From assembly GCF_022695985.1 (NCBI RefSeq), contig NZ_JAAPBF010000066.1, forward strand, positions 1 to 32,543: a DNA stretch of 32,543 nucleotides. The letters run 5' to 3'. This DNA comes from Streptomyces sp. NP-1717 (GTDB lineage Bacteria; Actinomycetota; Actinomycetes; Streptomycetales; Streptomycetaceae). Positions 1 to 8,452 of this stretch are shown here, one piece after another (the first letter of the stretch is position 1; each line of letters begins with the position of its first letter). The notes beneath the pieces were generated by a model. That model was not told where the DNA came from, ran no database searches, and saw only the letters and a program-made list of their open reading frames with translations. The translations under genes were made by a program, and so were the position numbers.

Positions 1-8
1 CCGAGATC

Positions 9-1232
9 GTGTCCGTCGGGCTCCTCCTCGGCGTACTCGTCTTCGCCGTCGCGCGGCCGAGAGGACTGCCCGAGGCCGTCGCCGCACTCCCCGCCGCCGG
101 GCTCCTCGTCGCACTCGGCGCCGTCTCGCCCGGCGAGGCGTGGGAGCAGACCCACACCCTCCTTCCCGTCGTCGGGTTCCTCGCGGCGATTCTCGTACTC
201 GCCCAACTCTGCGACGACGACGGCCTGTTCGACGCGGCAGGCGACGCCGTCGCCCGTCTCTGCGGCGGGCACCCGCGCCGACTGCTCGGCGGCGTCTTCG
301 GCGTCGCCGCCGTCACCACCGCCGTACTCAGCCTCGACGCCACCGTCGTCCTCCTCACGCCCGTCATCTTCGTGACCGCGAGCCGCGTCGGGGCCCACCC
401 CCGCCCGCACGTCTACGCCTGCACCCACCTCGCGAACTCCGCGTCGCTGCTGCTCCCCGTCTCCAACTTGACCAATCTCCTGGCGTTCACGGCCAGCGGT
501 CTGTCCTTCACCCGGTTCGCCCTGCTCATGGCGCTCCCGTGGCTCGCGGCGATCGCCGTCGAGTACGTCGTCCTGCGCCGCTTCTTCGCGGCCGACCTGG
601 CCGTCGTGGCGCACCCTCCCAAAGAGGTCGAGCCGCGCGCCGTACCGACGTTCACGCTCGTCGTCCTCGGCCTGACACTCGTCGCGTTCGCCGTCACCTC
701 CCTGATCGGCATCGAACCCCTCTGGGCGGCCTGCGCCGGCGCGGCCGTGCTCGCCGCCCGCGCGCTACGGCGCCGACGCACCACGGTCCCCGCCCTCTTC
801 CGCGCCGCGTCCCCGCTCTTCTGCCTCTTCGTGCTCGCCCTGGGCGTCACCGTCAAGGCCGTCGTCGACAACGGCCTCGACACCGGAATCGACCGGATCC
901 TCCCGAACGGCGACTCCCTCACCACCCTGCTCGCGATCGCCGCCGTCGCCGCGCTCCTTGCCAATCTGATCAACAACCTGCCCGCGATCCTCGCCCTGCT
1001 GCCCGTCGTCGCCCCCGCGGGCCCCGGCCCCGTACTCGCCGCGCTCATCGGGGTGAATCTGGGCCCCAACCTCACGTACGTCGGCTCCCTCGCCACCCTT
1101 CTGTGGCGCCGTGTCCTGCACGAACACGACTCCGCGCCCTCGCTCGGGCAGTTCACCCGGCTCGGGCTGCTCACCGTTCCCGCGACACTGATCGCTTCGA
1201 CCGTCGCCCTGTGGGGCACGCTCCAGTTGTGA
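9..1232 (+). CDS. SLC13/ArsB-type permease (5' end at window edge)
   Basis: A hydrophobic protein of about 407 residues with roughly ten to twelve membrane segments, resembling the SLC13/ArsB-NhaD ion transporter superfamily. Members move anions such as arsenite or dicarboxylates, or exchange Na+/H+, across the cytoplasmic membrane; the substrate cannot be told from sequence. Visible hallmarks are the long run of Ala/Leu/Val helices, an internal pseudo-repeat, and small-residue and Asn-rich re-entrant stretches (CTHLANSASLLLPVSNLTNLLAF about residues 138-160, NLINNLPAILALLPV about 318-332, GVNLGPNLTYVGSLATLL about 348-365) typical of this fold. GTG at 9 is the first start seen, but the frame is open to the window edge, so a few upstream codons may be missing. 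The stop overlaps the next gene's GTG by four bases, implying coupling to the universal stress protein. Confidence 0.8.
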   Translation: MSVGLLLGVLVFAVARPRGLPEAVAALPAAGLLVALGAVSPGEAWEQTHTLLPVVGFLAAILVLAQLCDDDGLFDAAGDAVARLCGGHPRRLLGGVFGVAAVTTAVLSLDATVVLLTPVIFVTASRVGAHPRPHVYACTHLANSASLLLPVSNLTNLLAFTASGLSFTRFALLMALPWLAAIAVEYVVLRRFFAADLAVVAHPPKEVEPRAVPTFTLVVLGLTLVAFAVTSLIGIEPLWAACAGAAVLAARALRRRRTTVPALFRAASPLFCLFVLALGVTVKAVVDNGLDTGIDRILPNGDSLTTLLAIAAVAALLANLINNLPAILALLPVVAPAGPGPVLAALIGVNLGPNLTYVGSLATLLWRRVLHEHDSAPSLGQFTRLGLLTVPATLIASTVALWGTLQL

Positions 1233-1693
1233 GTGACGTGAAGACAACCGCCCTCGTCTGGATCAGCCCGTCCACGTGGCCCGCGTGTGTCGACGCCGCG
1301 CGCGACAGAGCGGCGGACGACCACGTCGTACTGCTGCACGTCGGCGACGACCGGATCGCCGCCGAGGCGCACCGCGCGTACGCGGGGCTTCTCGGCCGCG
1401 GCCACGGGCCCGAGCGCGACCCCGGCAGCCGGCTGGAGGAGCTGTCCGGGGTGGCGGGCGCCGACCTCCTTGAAGAGGCCGCGCACCGGCTCGGCCGGCC
1501 CTGCGAACTGCTCGACCGGCACGGCCGTCCTCAGGAGGAGGTCGTCCGCGCGGCGGCGGACGCGGACCTGCTCATCTGCGCGCGCGACGGCGACCCCGAC
1601 AGACCGGGCCCGCACAGCCTCGGTCCCGAGTCCCGTTTCGTGGTGGACCACGCGCCGTGCCCGGTCCTGCTGGTGTGGCCGCACCGGAACTGA
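1229..1693 (+). CDS. Universal stress protein family protein
   Basis: A 154-residue single-domain protein. The N-terminal beta strand (KTTALVWIS), a second strand (HVVLLHVGDD), and a C-terminal block ending in RFVVDHAPCPVLLVWP match the UspA fold, whose C-terminal strand usually reads HAPCPVLVV. The glycine-rich nucleotide-binding segment just before it (ARDGDPDRPGPHSLGPESR) is only partly canonical, so ATP binding is uncertain. GTG at 1229 overlaps the permease stop in a GTGA arrangement, so the pair is probably translated together; GTG at 1238 is an alternative. Known Usp proteins often partner membrane transporters as cytosolic regulators, and the overlap suggests that role here (inference). 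Confidence 0.75.
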   Translation: MSDVKTTALVWISPSTWPACVDAARDRAADDHVVLLHVGDDRIAAEAHRAYAGLLGRGHGPERDPGSRLEELSGVAGADLLEEAAHRLGRPCELLDRHGRPQEEVVRAAADADLLICARDGDPDRPGPHSLGPESRFVVDHAPCPVLLVWPHRN

Positions 1694-1731
1694 GCGGGGG
1701 CAACGCGCGGGCCCGGTGCGACAATTCCGGC

Positions 1732-1785
1732 GTGAACACAGAGAACACAGAGAACACCGAGAACCCCGAAAACGCGGAGGACCCG
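1732..1785 (+). repeat. Six degenerate 9-nt tandem units at the start of the TPR gene
   Basis: Units GTGAACACA, GAGAACACA, GAGAACACC, GAGAACCCC, GAAAACGCG and GAGGACCCG follow one another in frame and decay progressively in the 3' direction. They encode VNT-ENT-ENT-ENP-ENA-EDP. The first unit supplies the GTG start codon. The A-rich codons differ from the surrounding GC-rich codon use. Confidence 0.85.
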
Positions 1786-2295
1786 GAGACCGGGCGGAGC
1801 AAGGACGAGCTTCTGGCCGAAGCCGTCGCGCTGCGCAGCCGCGGGGCAGCGGAACAGGCCCGCGAGCGGCTGGTGGCTCTCGCCGACCGCCACCCCGGCG
1901 ACGCCGTGATCGCCTATCAGACCGCCTGGACCCACGACGCCCTGGGCCTGGAGGCGGAGGCCGTCGCCTACTACGAAACCGCCCTGGCCGGAACGGACCT
2001 GCCGGAGCAGGACCGACGCGGCGCGCTGGTCGGTCTCGGCAGCACGTTCCGGATCCTCGGCCGGTACGAGAAGGCCGTCGTGACGCTGCGGGGCGGGCTG
2101 GCGGAATTCCCCGACGACGGCGCCCTGCGGACCTTCCTCGCGATGGCGCTGTTCAACACCGGGGAGCACGACGAGGCGATGCGCATCCTCCTGGAGCTGC
2201 TGGCCACGACCAGCGACGACCCGAGCGTGCGGTCCTACCGCGCGGCGATCGGCCACTACGCCAAGGACCTGCGCGAGGTCGTTCAGGGCCCGTGA
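1732..2295 (+). CDS. Tetratricopeptide repeat protein
   Basis: A 187-residue cytosolic protein. After a low-complexity acidic N-terminus (about residues 1-22), helices follow the TPR pattern: EAVALRSRGAAEQARERLVALADRHPGDAVIAYQTAWTHDALGLEAEAVAYYETAL, a second block with GLGSTFRILGRYEKAVVTLRGGLAEFPDDGALRTFLAMALFNTGEHDEAMRILLELL, and a final partial unit. TPR proteins of this size act as protein-interaction scaffolds; the partner is unknown. GTG at 1732 was chosen because it lies six bases after GACAAT (1720-1725), a plausible -10 for a leaderless transcript, and no ribosome-binding site is visible. It follows the stress-protein gene by 38 bases and ends 12 bases before the stop of a convergent gene. 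A longer reading from 1657 overlapping the upstream gene is possible but unlikely. Confidence 0.75.
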   Translation: MNTENTENTENPENAEDPETGRSKDELLAEAVALRSRGAAEQARERLVALADRHPGDAVIAYQTAWTHDALGLEAEAVAYYETALAGTDLPEQDRRGALVGLGSTFRILGRYEKAVVTLRGGLAEFPDDGALRTFLAMALFNTGEHDEAMRILLELLATTSDDPSVRSYRAAIGHYAKDLREVVQGP

Positions 2296-2307
2296 GGGGG
2301 CCGCCCT

Positions 2308-2925
2308 CTACGGGTACAGGTCGCGGCCGTACGTCGCGGGGTCGTCCAGGGCGTCCAGGACGAGGTCGGCGAGGTCCTCGTAGGTCGTACGGGGCGCGAG
2401 GCCCCGGTGCGGCGTGAACGACCTGCGGCGGTTGCCGCGCGCGGGACCGTGGTGCAGTACCCCGGACCGCACGACGGTCCAGTCGAGGCCGCTGGTGAGG
2501 ATCACCGCGTCCTGCGCCTCCCGTTCCCGCAGGAGAGGGCGGGCCGTCGCCCGGTAGAGCGCGGCGATGGTGCGGCCCGACAGTCCGCGTACGTGCGAGC
2601 CGTAACCGGCCTCCGAGACGACGATCAGCCGCCGTACGCCCGGCTCGCGCATCGCCTCCACGATCAGCTCGGTGCCGCGTGAGTACAGAGGCGTCGTCCG
2701 GTTGCCCTTGAGGCCGAACGCGATCACCGCGGCGTCGGCGCCGGTCAGGGCATCGGCCACGGCGCTCTCGTCGAAGGGGCTGCCGGTCACCACCCGGTCG
2801 ACGGGGGCGGCGCCGAGCCGCGCCGGTTCCCGCACCTGTGCGGTGGTGCGGTGCCCGGCGCGCGCGGCGGCGATGAGGAAGGCTTGTCCGGTACGCCCGG
2901 TGGCGCCGAACACGGTGACATTCAT
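2308..2925 (-). CDS. NAD(P)H-binding Rossmann protein (NmrA/atypical SDR-like)
   Basis: A 205-residue protein starting MNVTVFGATGRTG, whose GxxGxxG motif (residues 7-13) is the dinucleotide-binding loop of atypical short-chain dehydrogenases and NmrA-like NAD(P)H-binding proteins. Further family landmarks are the strand/helix DAVADALTGADAAVIAFG-type segment, the RRLIVVSEAGYGS strand, and DWTVVRSGVL near the C-terminal third. The classical YxxxK catalytic pair is not obvious, so it may sense redox state or act as an uncharacterised oxidoreductase. ATG at 2925 has an AGGGA-like site about ten bases upstream; the open frame extends farther but its codons look non-coding. It is convergent with the TPR gene and divergent from the phospholipase gene. 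Confidence 0.75.
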   Translation of the reverse strand: MNVTVFGATGRTGQAFLIAAARAGHRTTAQVREPARLGAAPVDRVVTGSPFDESAVADALTGADAAVIAFGLKGNRTTPLYSRGTELIVEAMREPGVRRLIVVSEAGYGSHVRGLSGRTIAALYRATARPLLREREAQDAVILTSGLDWTVVRSGVLHHGPARGNRRRSFTPHRGLAPRTTYEDLADLVLDALDDPATYGRDLYP

Positions 2926-3227
2926 GGGCTGGCTGTCCCTGTCGTCTGCATGGGTCTCGTCGTCATGGGTCTCATCATCGGCCCCGCTCGTGTGGAGCCC
3001 GCGAGGGCTTCCCCGGGAGGTGCGGTCGGCGGACCCGCTCAGCTTGCGCCACGCAGTGTCCCGGCCGCTACGGATCGGCCCGGACCCGGCGGGCACAACG
3101 CGCTTCGCGGTACGGCCCCCGGCGGGGGCGGCTCTCGGACGTTCACCGGCGGGCCGTCCCCGGGTCTTCCCGCCGCCACCCTTGGTGGCTAGCTTCCGAG
3201 CCGTAGCACCTGACTCGGGAGGATCTC
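2926..3227. other. Divergent 302-bp intergenic region
   Basis: No gene seen. It separates the leftward NAD(P)H-binding gene from the rightward phospholipase gene and must hold both promoters. It contains an imperfect 15-nt direct duplication around 2947-2977 (ATGGGTCTCGTCGTC / ATGGGTCTCATCATC), the PHO-box-like repeat listed separately, a small hairpin GCCACC-CTT-GGTGGC at 3175-3189, and TAGCTT at 3190-3195, a possible -10 for the phospholipase. Confidence 0.6.
3141..3173 (+). promoter_or_regulatory. Candidate PHO box (three 11-nt direct repeat units)
   Basis: Three in-phase 11-nt units lie back to back: GTTCACCGGCG (3141-3151), GGCCGTCCCCG (3152-3162) and GGTCTTCCCGC (3163-3173). The known Streptomyces PhoP direct-repeat consensus is roughly G(G/T)TCAYYYR(G/C). 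The first unit fits its first seven bases, the third fits most of it, and the middle one is weak. The block sits 55-87 bases upstream of the phospholipase start, just before a possible -10 at 3190, where PhoP activation would be expected. Confidence 0.4.
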
Positions 3228-5375
3228 TTGGCCACTGACATTTCTCGGCGCCGGCTCTTCGCGCTCGGGGGCGGCGCCGTCGGTGCCGCCGCGGCGGGCT
3301 CCGTACTGCCGCCGTCCCTGCGGGCCGCCATCGCCGCCGAGGCGCCGGCCGGCGGACTGGACGCCGTCAGGCATGTCGTGGTGCTGATGCAGGAGAACCG
3401 GTCGTTCGACCACTACTTCGGCACGCTGCGCGGCGTACGCGGCTTCGGTGACCGCAACGCTGTCGAACTGCCCAACGGCCGCCCCGTGTTCGAGCAGCCG
3501 GCCGCCGCGCCCACGGCGCGGGACGAAGACGGCGCCACCGTCCTGCCCTTCCCCGTACGCGACGCCGCCGAGGCACAGCGGAAGGACCTTCAGTACATAG
3601 GCGACCTCGACCACTCCTGGAACGGCGGCGCCAAGGCGTGGAACAACGGCTGGATGGACGGCTGGGTCTCCGCCAAGACCGCCGCCACCATGGCTTATTA
3701 CGACCGCGCCGACATCCCGCTGCACTACGAGCTGGCGGACACCTTCACCGTCTGCGACGCCTACCACTCGTCGGTCCACACCTCCACGAGCCCCAACCGC
3801 AACCATCTGTGGAGCGGTTGGACCGGCCACGAGGCCGACGGGCGGCGCGCGGTCGGCAACGACGCGTACGACGAGGGCAGGCACCCCGGCTACGCGTGGC
3901 CGACCTACGCGGAGCGGCTGGAGAAGGCCGGGCGGAGCTGGAAGACGTACACGGAGTGGGAGAACTTCACCGACAACAACATCGAGTTCTTCACCTCTTT
4001 CAAGAAGATCGCGCGCAAGGCGCTCGTCAAGGCACGTGAGCTGGAAGGCGCCGGCGACTTCACCTACATGGAGTCCTTCTACGCCGCGGTGCGCGAGACG
4101 CGGGACCCCGCCGCACGGGCGAAGCTCCTCGCCGCGCTCGACGAGGGCGTCGCGGCCCTCACCACCCGCGAACGGTCGCTCTTCGAACGCGGGCTGCGCC
4201 GCGTCGAGTCGGGCACCCTCGCCGCGGCGTTCCGCGCCGACGTCGCCGCGGGGCGGCTGCCCGAGGTGTCGTACCTGGTGCCGTCGGCGGTCGACTCCGA
4301 GCACCCCGGCGCGTCCTCACCGGTCGCCAGCGCCGGTCTCGTCTACCAGGTGCTCGACGCGCTCGGCGCGCACCCGGACGTCTGGCGGCACACGGTCGTG
4401 CTGATCAACTACGACGAGAACGACGGCTTCTTCGACCATGTCCCGCCCCCCGTGCCGCCCGTGGACGATCCCCACGAGCGCTGGGAGGGCCGTCCGACGG
4501 GGCTCGGCATCCGCGTGCCGCTGCTCGTCGTCTCGCCGTGGACCGTGGGCGGTTACGTCTGCTCGCAGGTCTTCGACCACACGTCGGTCGTCCGCTTCCT
4601 GGAGACGTGGACCGGAGTGAAGGAGCCCAACATCACGCCGTGGCGGCGCACCGTCACCGGCGATCTGACGTCCGCCTTCGATTTCGGACGGGGCCGTGCG
4701 CGCCCGGACGTCGAACAGCCCGGGCCCGTTCCGCCGTTCACGGGGCGCTGGCGGCCCGTGCCGCCGGCCGTCCAGCGGATGCCGGCGCAGGAGCCCGGCA
4801 CGCGCCCCGCACGGCCGCTGCCGTACCAGCCGGACGTCCACGGCCGCCTCGCGGTGGACGACGCCGGGGCGCGCGTCCTGCGGCTCGAACTGCGCAACAC
4901 GGGGCGGGCGAGCGCGCACCTGGCGCTCTATCCGTACGAGGGTGAGTTCGACGTCCCGCAGCACCGGGACGTGCGGGGCACGGCGCGGTGGACGGTGCCG
5001 CTCACCGGTGACGCCTACCGCTTCACGATCACCGGCCCCAACGGTTTCCGCCGTGAATTCGCCGGCCCCGTCGCGGGCGGCGGAGCCGAGGTCACCTCGT
5101 CCGTCGACCACCACGACCGTGATCTGCACCTCACCCTCCGTAATGACGGGGACCTGCCCGTCACCTTCACGGTGCGCTCGCTCGGCTACGCCGACGAGGC
5201 GGATCTCGGCGACTGGAAGCGCGAGTTCACGGTCAAGCCGGGACGCCGCCGCAGCGTCGCGCACTCGGCCGCCGACGCCCACGGGTGGTACGACATCGAG
5301 GTGACGGCCGGCCGGGGCTTCCGGCGACGGCTGATGGGACACATCGAGAACGGGAAGCCGAGCGTCTCCGGCTGA
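3228..5375 (+). CDS. Phosphocholine-specific phospholipase C, Tat-exported
   Basis: A 715-residue enzyme that hydrolyses phosphatidylcholine or sphingomyelin to release phosphocholine outside the cell (acid-phosphatase-superfamily PLC, not the zinc PLC). The N-terminus carries a twin-arginine signal, SRRRLF at residues 6-11, then an Ala/Gly-rich hydrophobic core and a likely cleavage near residues 36-40. The catalytic block QENRSFDHYFG lies at 55-65; downstream signatures include HTSTSPNRNHLWSG, INYDENDGFFDHVPPP and VPLLVVSPWTVGGYV. The last 170 or so residues form the two beta-rich C-terminal repeats found in this family. TTG at 3228 is preceded by GGGAGGA (3217-3223). Length is typical. A PHO-like repeat upstream suggests induction by phosphate limitation. 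Confidence 0.93.
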   Translation: MATDISRRRLFALGGGAVGAAAAGSVLPPSLRAAIAAEAPAGGLDAVRHVVVLMQENRSFDHYFGTLRGVRGFGDRNAVELPNGRPVFEQPAAAPTARDEDGATVLPFPVRDAAEAQRKDLQYIGDLDHSWNGGAKAWNNGWMDGWVSAKTAATMAYYDRADIPLHYELADTFTVCDAYHSSVHTSTSPNRNHLWSGWTGHEADGRRAVGNDAYDEGRHPGYAWPTYAERLEKAGRSWKTYTEWENFTDNNIEFFTSFKKIARKALVKARELEGAGDFTYMESFYAAVRETRDPAARAKLLAALDEGVAALTTRERSLFERGLRRVESGTLAAAFRADVAAGRLPEVSYLVPSAVDSEHPGASSPVASAGLVYQVLDALGAHPDVWRHTVVLINYDENDGFFDHVPPPVPPVDDPHERWEGRPTGLGIRVPLLVVSPWTVGGYVCSQVFDHTSVVRFLETWTGVKEPNITPWRRTVTGDLTSAFDFGRGRARPDVEQPGPVPPFTGRWRPVPPAVQRMPAQEPGTRPARPLPYQPDVHGRLAVDDAGARVLRLELRNTGRASAHLALYPYEGEFDVPQHRDVRGTARWTVPLTGDAYRFTITGPNGFRREFAGPVAGGGAEVTSSVDHHDRDLHLTLRNDGDLPVTFTVRSLGYADEADLGDWKREFTVKPGRRRSVAHSAADAHGWYDIEVTAGRGFRRRLMGHIENGKPSVSG

Positions 5376-5489
5376 AGCGCGAACCGCACGGGAAAATGAA
5401 CCGGATGCCGAAGCGGAATTGTCGCCTCCTACCGGTCGAACGCCAGGTCAACCGCGTGTGAGTAACCCCACCAAACGGGCAAACGATCA

Positions 5490-5508
5490 CGATTCGATGT
5501 CAGAATCG
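5490..5508. promoter_or_regulatory. Inverted repeat upstream of the MMPL gene
   Basis: CGATTC-N7-GAATCG lies 17 bases before the ribosome-binding site of the MMPL transporter, in a stretch noticeably less GC-rich than its surroundings. Its size and place suit a dimeric repressor operator. No terminator-like T-run follows, so a terminator role is less likely. Confidence 0.35.
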
Positions 5509-5539
5509 GGCTCTCCGATCCACGCAGGGGAGCAGACCG

Positions 5540-7822
5540 TTGGCAGCAGTCGCGCGGTGGTGCGTCAGGCACCGGCTCCTGGTCGTACTCCTGTGGCTGC
5601 TGGCCCTCGGCTCCACGGCCACCGGCGCCGTCGTCGCCGGGACCTCGTACTCGAACGACTACGAGGCACCCGGCACCGAGTCCGGCCACGCCGTCGAACT
5701 CCTGGAGAGCGGCTTCCCCGGCCGCGGCGGCGACAGCGACACCGTGGTCTGGCACACCGAACGCGGCTCCGTCCGCGCGCAGGACGTCGAACTGCGCATG
5801 GGTGTCACGCTCGGTGAGATCGCCAAGCTGCCCGGCGTGGCCGGCGTGACGAGCCCGTACGCCCTCACCGACGGCGCCGGGACGCCCCCGTACACACCCG
5901 GCCCGGACGACGGCGAGAGCGCCCGTCAGATCAGCGAGGACGGCCGCACCGCGTACGCCGTCGTCATCTTCGAGGAGCAGGTCGACGACATCCCCGCCGC
6001 ACAGGCCCAGGCTGTCGTCGACACCGCGAAGAAGGCGGCCACCGACGATCTCCAGGTGGAACTCGGCGGCAGCGCCGTCGCCCTCACCGAAGGCACCACC
6101 GCGCACACGGCGGAGATCGTGGGCGTCGCCATGGCCGCCGTCGTCCTCTTCCTCGCCTTCGGCTCCCTCGCCGCGAGCCTGCTGCCCATCGCCACCGCGC
6201 TGGTCTCCGTCGGAACGGCGTACGCGGGCATCGCGCTCCTCGGCCACCTCATGACCGTGGCCGACTTCGCGCCCATGCTCGGACTGCTCGTCGGTCTCGG
6301 CGTCGGCATCGACTACGCGCTGTTCATCGTGACCAGACACCGCAAGGGCCTCAAACAGGGCCTCACGGTCACGCGGGCGGCCACGGAGGCCGTCGCCACC
6401 ACGGGGCGCGCCGTCGTCTTCGCCGGGGCCACCGTCTGTATCGCGCTGCTCGGCATGCTGGTGCTGCGGCTGAGCTTCCTCAACGGCGTCGCGATCGCCG
6501 CCTCGCTCACCGTCGCGCTGACGGTCGCCGCGTCCGTGACCCTGCTGCCCGCCCTGCTCTCGTACACGGGCGGGCGCGCGCTGAGCCGCCGCGAACGCGC
6601 CCGCCTCGCCGAGCACGGTCCGCAGCCCGAGCGGCCCACCGGCTTCGCCGCCCGCTGGTCCCACTTCGTGGCGCGCCATCCCCGGCTGCTCGGCGCCGCC
6701 GCCGTGGTCGTGATGCTGGTGCTCGCCCTGCCCACCTTCTCGCTCCACCTGGGCACCTCCGACCAGGGCAACAACCCGGCGACCAGCACCACCCGCCAGG
6801 CGTACGACCGGCTCGCCGAGGGCTTCGGCCCCGGCGTCAACGGCCCGCTGACCCTCGTCGCCGAACTGGACGGCGCCGACGACCGGCTCGCGATGGACCA
6901 ACTCCCGAACACGTTGCGCGAGTCGGAGGGCGTCGCCTCCGTCGGGCCGATCGTCTTCAACGGCAGCGGCGACACGGCCCTGCTCACCGTCGTCCCCGAA
7001 TCGTCCCCGCAGTCGGAGCGCACCAGCGACCTCGTCGACCACCTCCGTACGGAGGTGCTGCCCCGCGCCGAGGAGGGCACCTCCCTGGAGGTGTCCGTCG
7101 GCGGCGTCACCGCGAGCTACGACGACTTCGCCGACGTCGTCGTCGGCAAACTCCCGCTCTTCGTCGGCGTCGTCGTCGCCCTCGGCTGTCTGCTGCTCCT
7201 GCTCGCCTTCCGTTCCGTCGGCATCCCACTGAAGGCGGCGGTCATGAACGTGGCCGCCGTCGCCTCGTCCTTCGGGATCGTCGTCGCGATCTTCCAGTGG
7301 GGCTGGGGGAGCGAACTCCTCGGCCTGGGCAGCGCGGGCCCGATCGAGCCGTTCCTGCCCGTGATCATGGTCTCCGTCCTCTTCGGCCTCTCCATGGACT
7401 ACCAGGTCTTCCTGGTGAGCCGGATGTACGAGGAGTGGCTGGAGACCGGCGACAACAGACGCGCCGTTCGGGTCGGCCTCGCCGAGACCGGCCGCGTGAT
7501 CAACTCGGCCGCCGTGATCATGATTTCGGTCTTCCTCGCCTTCGTCCTCACCGGGGACCGCGTCATCGCGATGTTCGGCATCGGGCTGGCCGCGGCGGTC
7601 GCGCTGGACGCCTTCGTCCTCCGTACGCTCCTCGTGCCCGCCCTGATGCATCTGCTGGGCGGCGCCAACTGGTGGCTGCCGCGGACGCTGGACCGCTGGC
7701 TGCCTCGGATCAGCATCGAGGCGCCCGCCGCCGGCCGCCGTACGTCTGGGAGGATCCCGGCACGGCGCGAGGAGTACGCGGAGCGTGTGGACCACGTGCC
7801 GGGGCGTACGGGCCGTACCTGA
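5540..7822 (+). CDS. MMPL family RND-type transporter
   Basis: A 760-residue polytopic membrane protein of the MMPL (mycobacterial membrane protein large) branch of the RND superfamily, which exports lipids, siderophore- or antibiotic-like molecules using the proton gradient. Two repeats are visible, each with one N-terminal helix, an extracytoplasmic loop and a five-helix bundle. The proton-relay Asp-Tyr pairs are present in both halves: GVGIDYALFIVTRHR with Asp near residue 258, and GLSMDYQVFLVSRMYEEW with Asp near 620. TTG at 5540 follows AGGGGAG (5526-5532). It is the first of a same-direction run with the acetyltransferase 23 bases later. Substrate unknown; no regulator gene is adjacent. 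Confidence 0.9.
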   Translation: MAAVARWCVRHRLLVVLLWLLALGSTATGAVVAGTSYSNDYEAPGTESGHAVELLESGFPGRGGDSDTVVWHTERGSVRAQDVELRMGVTLGEIAKLPGVAGVTSPYALTDGAGTPPYTPGPDDGESARQISEDGRTAYAVVIFEEQVDDIPAAQAQAVVDTAKKAATDDLQVELGGSAVALTEGTTAHTAEIVGVAMAAVVLFLAFGSLAASLLPIATALVSVGTAYAGIALLGHLMTVADFAPMLGLLVGLGVGIDYALFIVTRHRKGLKQGLTVTRAATEAVATTGRAVVFAGATVCIALLGMLVLRLSFLNGVAIAASLTVALTVAASVTLLPALLSYTGGRALSRRERARLAEHGPQPERPTGFAARWSHFVARHPRLLGAAAVVVMLVLALPTFSLHLGTSDQGNNPATSTTRQAYDRLAEGFGPGVNGPLTLVAELDGADDRLAMDQLPNTLRESEGVASVGPIVFNGSGDTALLTVVPESSPQSERTSDLVDHLRTEVLPRAEEGTSLEVSVGGVTASYDDFADVVVGKLPLFVGVVVALGCLLLLLAFRSVGIPLKAAVMNVAAVASSFGIVVAIFQWGWGSELLGLGSAGPIEPFLPVIMVSVLFGLSMDYQVFLVSRMYEEWLETGDNRRAVRVGLAETGRVINSAAVIMISVFLAFVLTGDRVIAMFGIGLAAAVALDAFVLRTLLVPALMHLLGGANWWLPRTLDRWLPRISIEAPAAGRRTSGRIPARREEYAERVDHVPGRTGRT

Positions 7823-7845
7823 GCCCACCGGACAGAAGGAGCGCG

Positions 7846-8406
7846 ATGTTCGCGACATCACTGGGTGACGAGGCGGAACTGAGACCGCTGGAGCCCTGGC
7901 AGGCCGAGGAGTTCCTCACGCACATGGACCGTGCGAGGGAGCTGGTGACCGAACACGTCGGGCTCGCCGACATCGTCACCGACCTCGAATCGGCGCGGAC
8001 GTTCCTCACCACATACGCGCACAAGCAGGCCGCCGACGCCGGACGGATCTACGGGATCTGGCTCGACGACACCCTCGTCGGCGGCGTCCTCTTCCGGATC
8101 TTCGACGCGCGGGGTGGCACCTGCGAGGTCGGCTGCTGGCTCGAACCGGCGGCCACGGGGCGCGGACTGGTGACCCGCGCGATAACGGTGCTCATCGACT
8201 GGGCGGTGGACCGGCGCGGCATCCACCGCGTCGAGTGGGTGGCCTCGTCGGAGAACCTCGCGAGCATCAGGGTCGCGAAGCGGCTCGGCCTGCGGCTCGA
8301 CGGGATTCTGCGCGAGAGCAACCTCCACCACGGCCGCCGGCAGGACCAGGAGATCTGGGCCGTACTGGCTCCCGAGTGGCGTGAGCTGCGGCGGAACACC
8401 CCCTGA
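7846..8406 (+). CDS. GNAT N-acetyltransferase, RimJ/RimL type
   Basis: A 186-residue acyl-CoA-dependent acetyltransferase. The pattern fits RimJ/RimL-like enzymes that acetylate alpha-amino groups of ribosomal proteins or small amines: an N-terminal strand (ELRPLEPWQAEEFLTHMDRARE), IYGIWLDDTLVGGVLFRIFD, the acetyl-CoA loop region CWLEPAATGRGLVTRAITVLIDWA (residues about 99-125), and HRVEWVASSENLASIRVAKRLGLRLDGILRES. ATG at 7846 has AGAAGGAG immediately upstream (7834-7841). It lies 23 bases after the MMPL stop and is probably cotranscribed. The substrate cannot be inferred. Confidence 0.85.
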   Translation: MFATSLGDEAELRPLEPWQAEEFLTHMDRARELVTEHVGLADIVTDLESARTFLTTYAHKQAADAGRIYGIWLDDTLVGGVLFRIFDARGGTCEVGCWLEPAATGRGLVTRAITVLIDWAVDRRGIHRVEWVASSENLASIRVAKRLGLRLDGILRESNLHHGRRQDQEIWAVLAPEWRELRRNTP

Positions 8407-8452
8407 GGAAACTCTCATGGATCTCTCATACGGGCCGCCTACCGTGCGGCGC

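Noticed and set aside
2926..3096. 57-codon N-terminal extension of the NAD(P)H-binding protein
   Set aside because: The Rossmann fold begins at the internal Met (MNVTVFGATGRTG), which has its own ribosome site; the extension is Asp/His-rich from a local duplication.
5429..7861. 810-codon minus-strand open frame opposite the MMPL gene
   Set aside because: Low-complexity Glu/Gly/Arg-rich translation, no ribosome site and no domain; a shadow of a GC-rich gene on the other strand.
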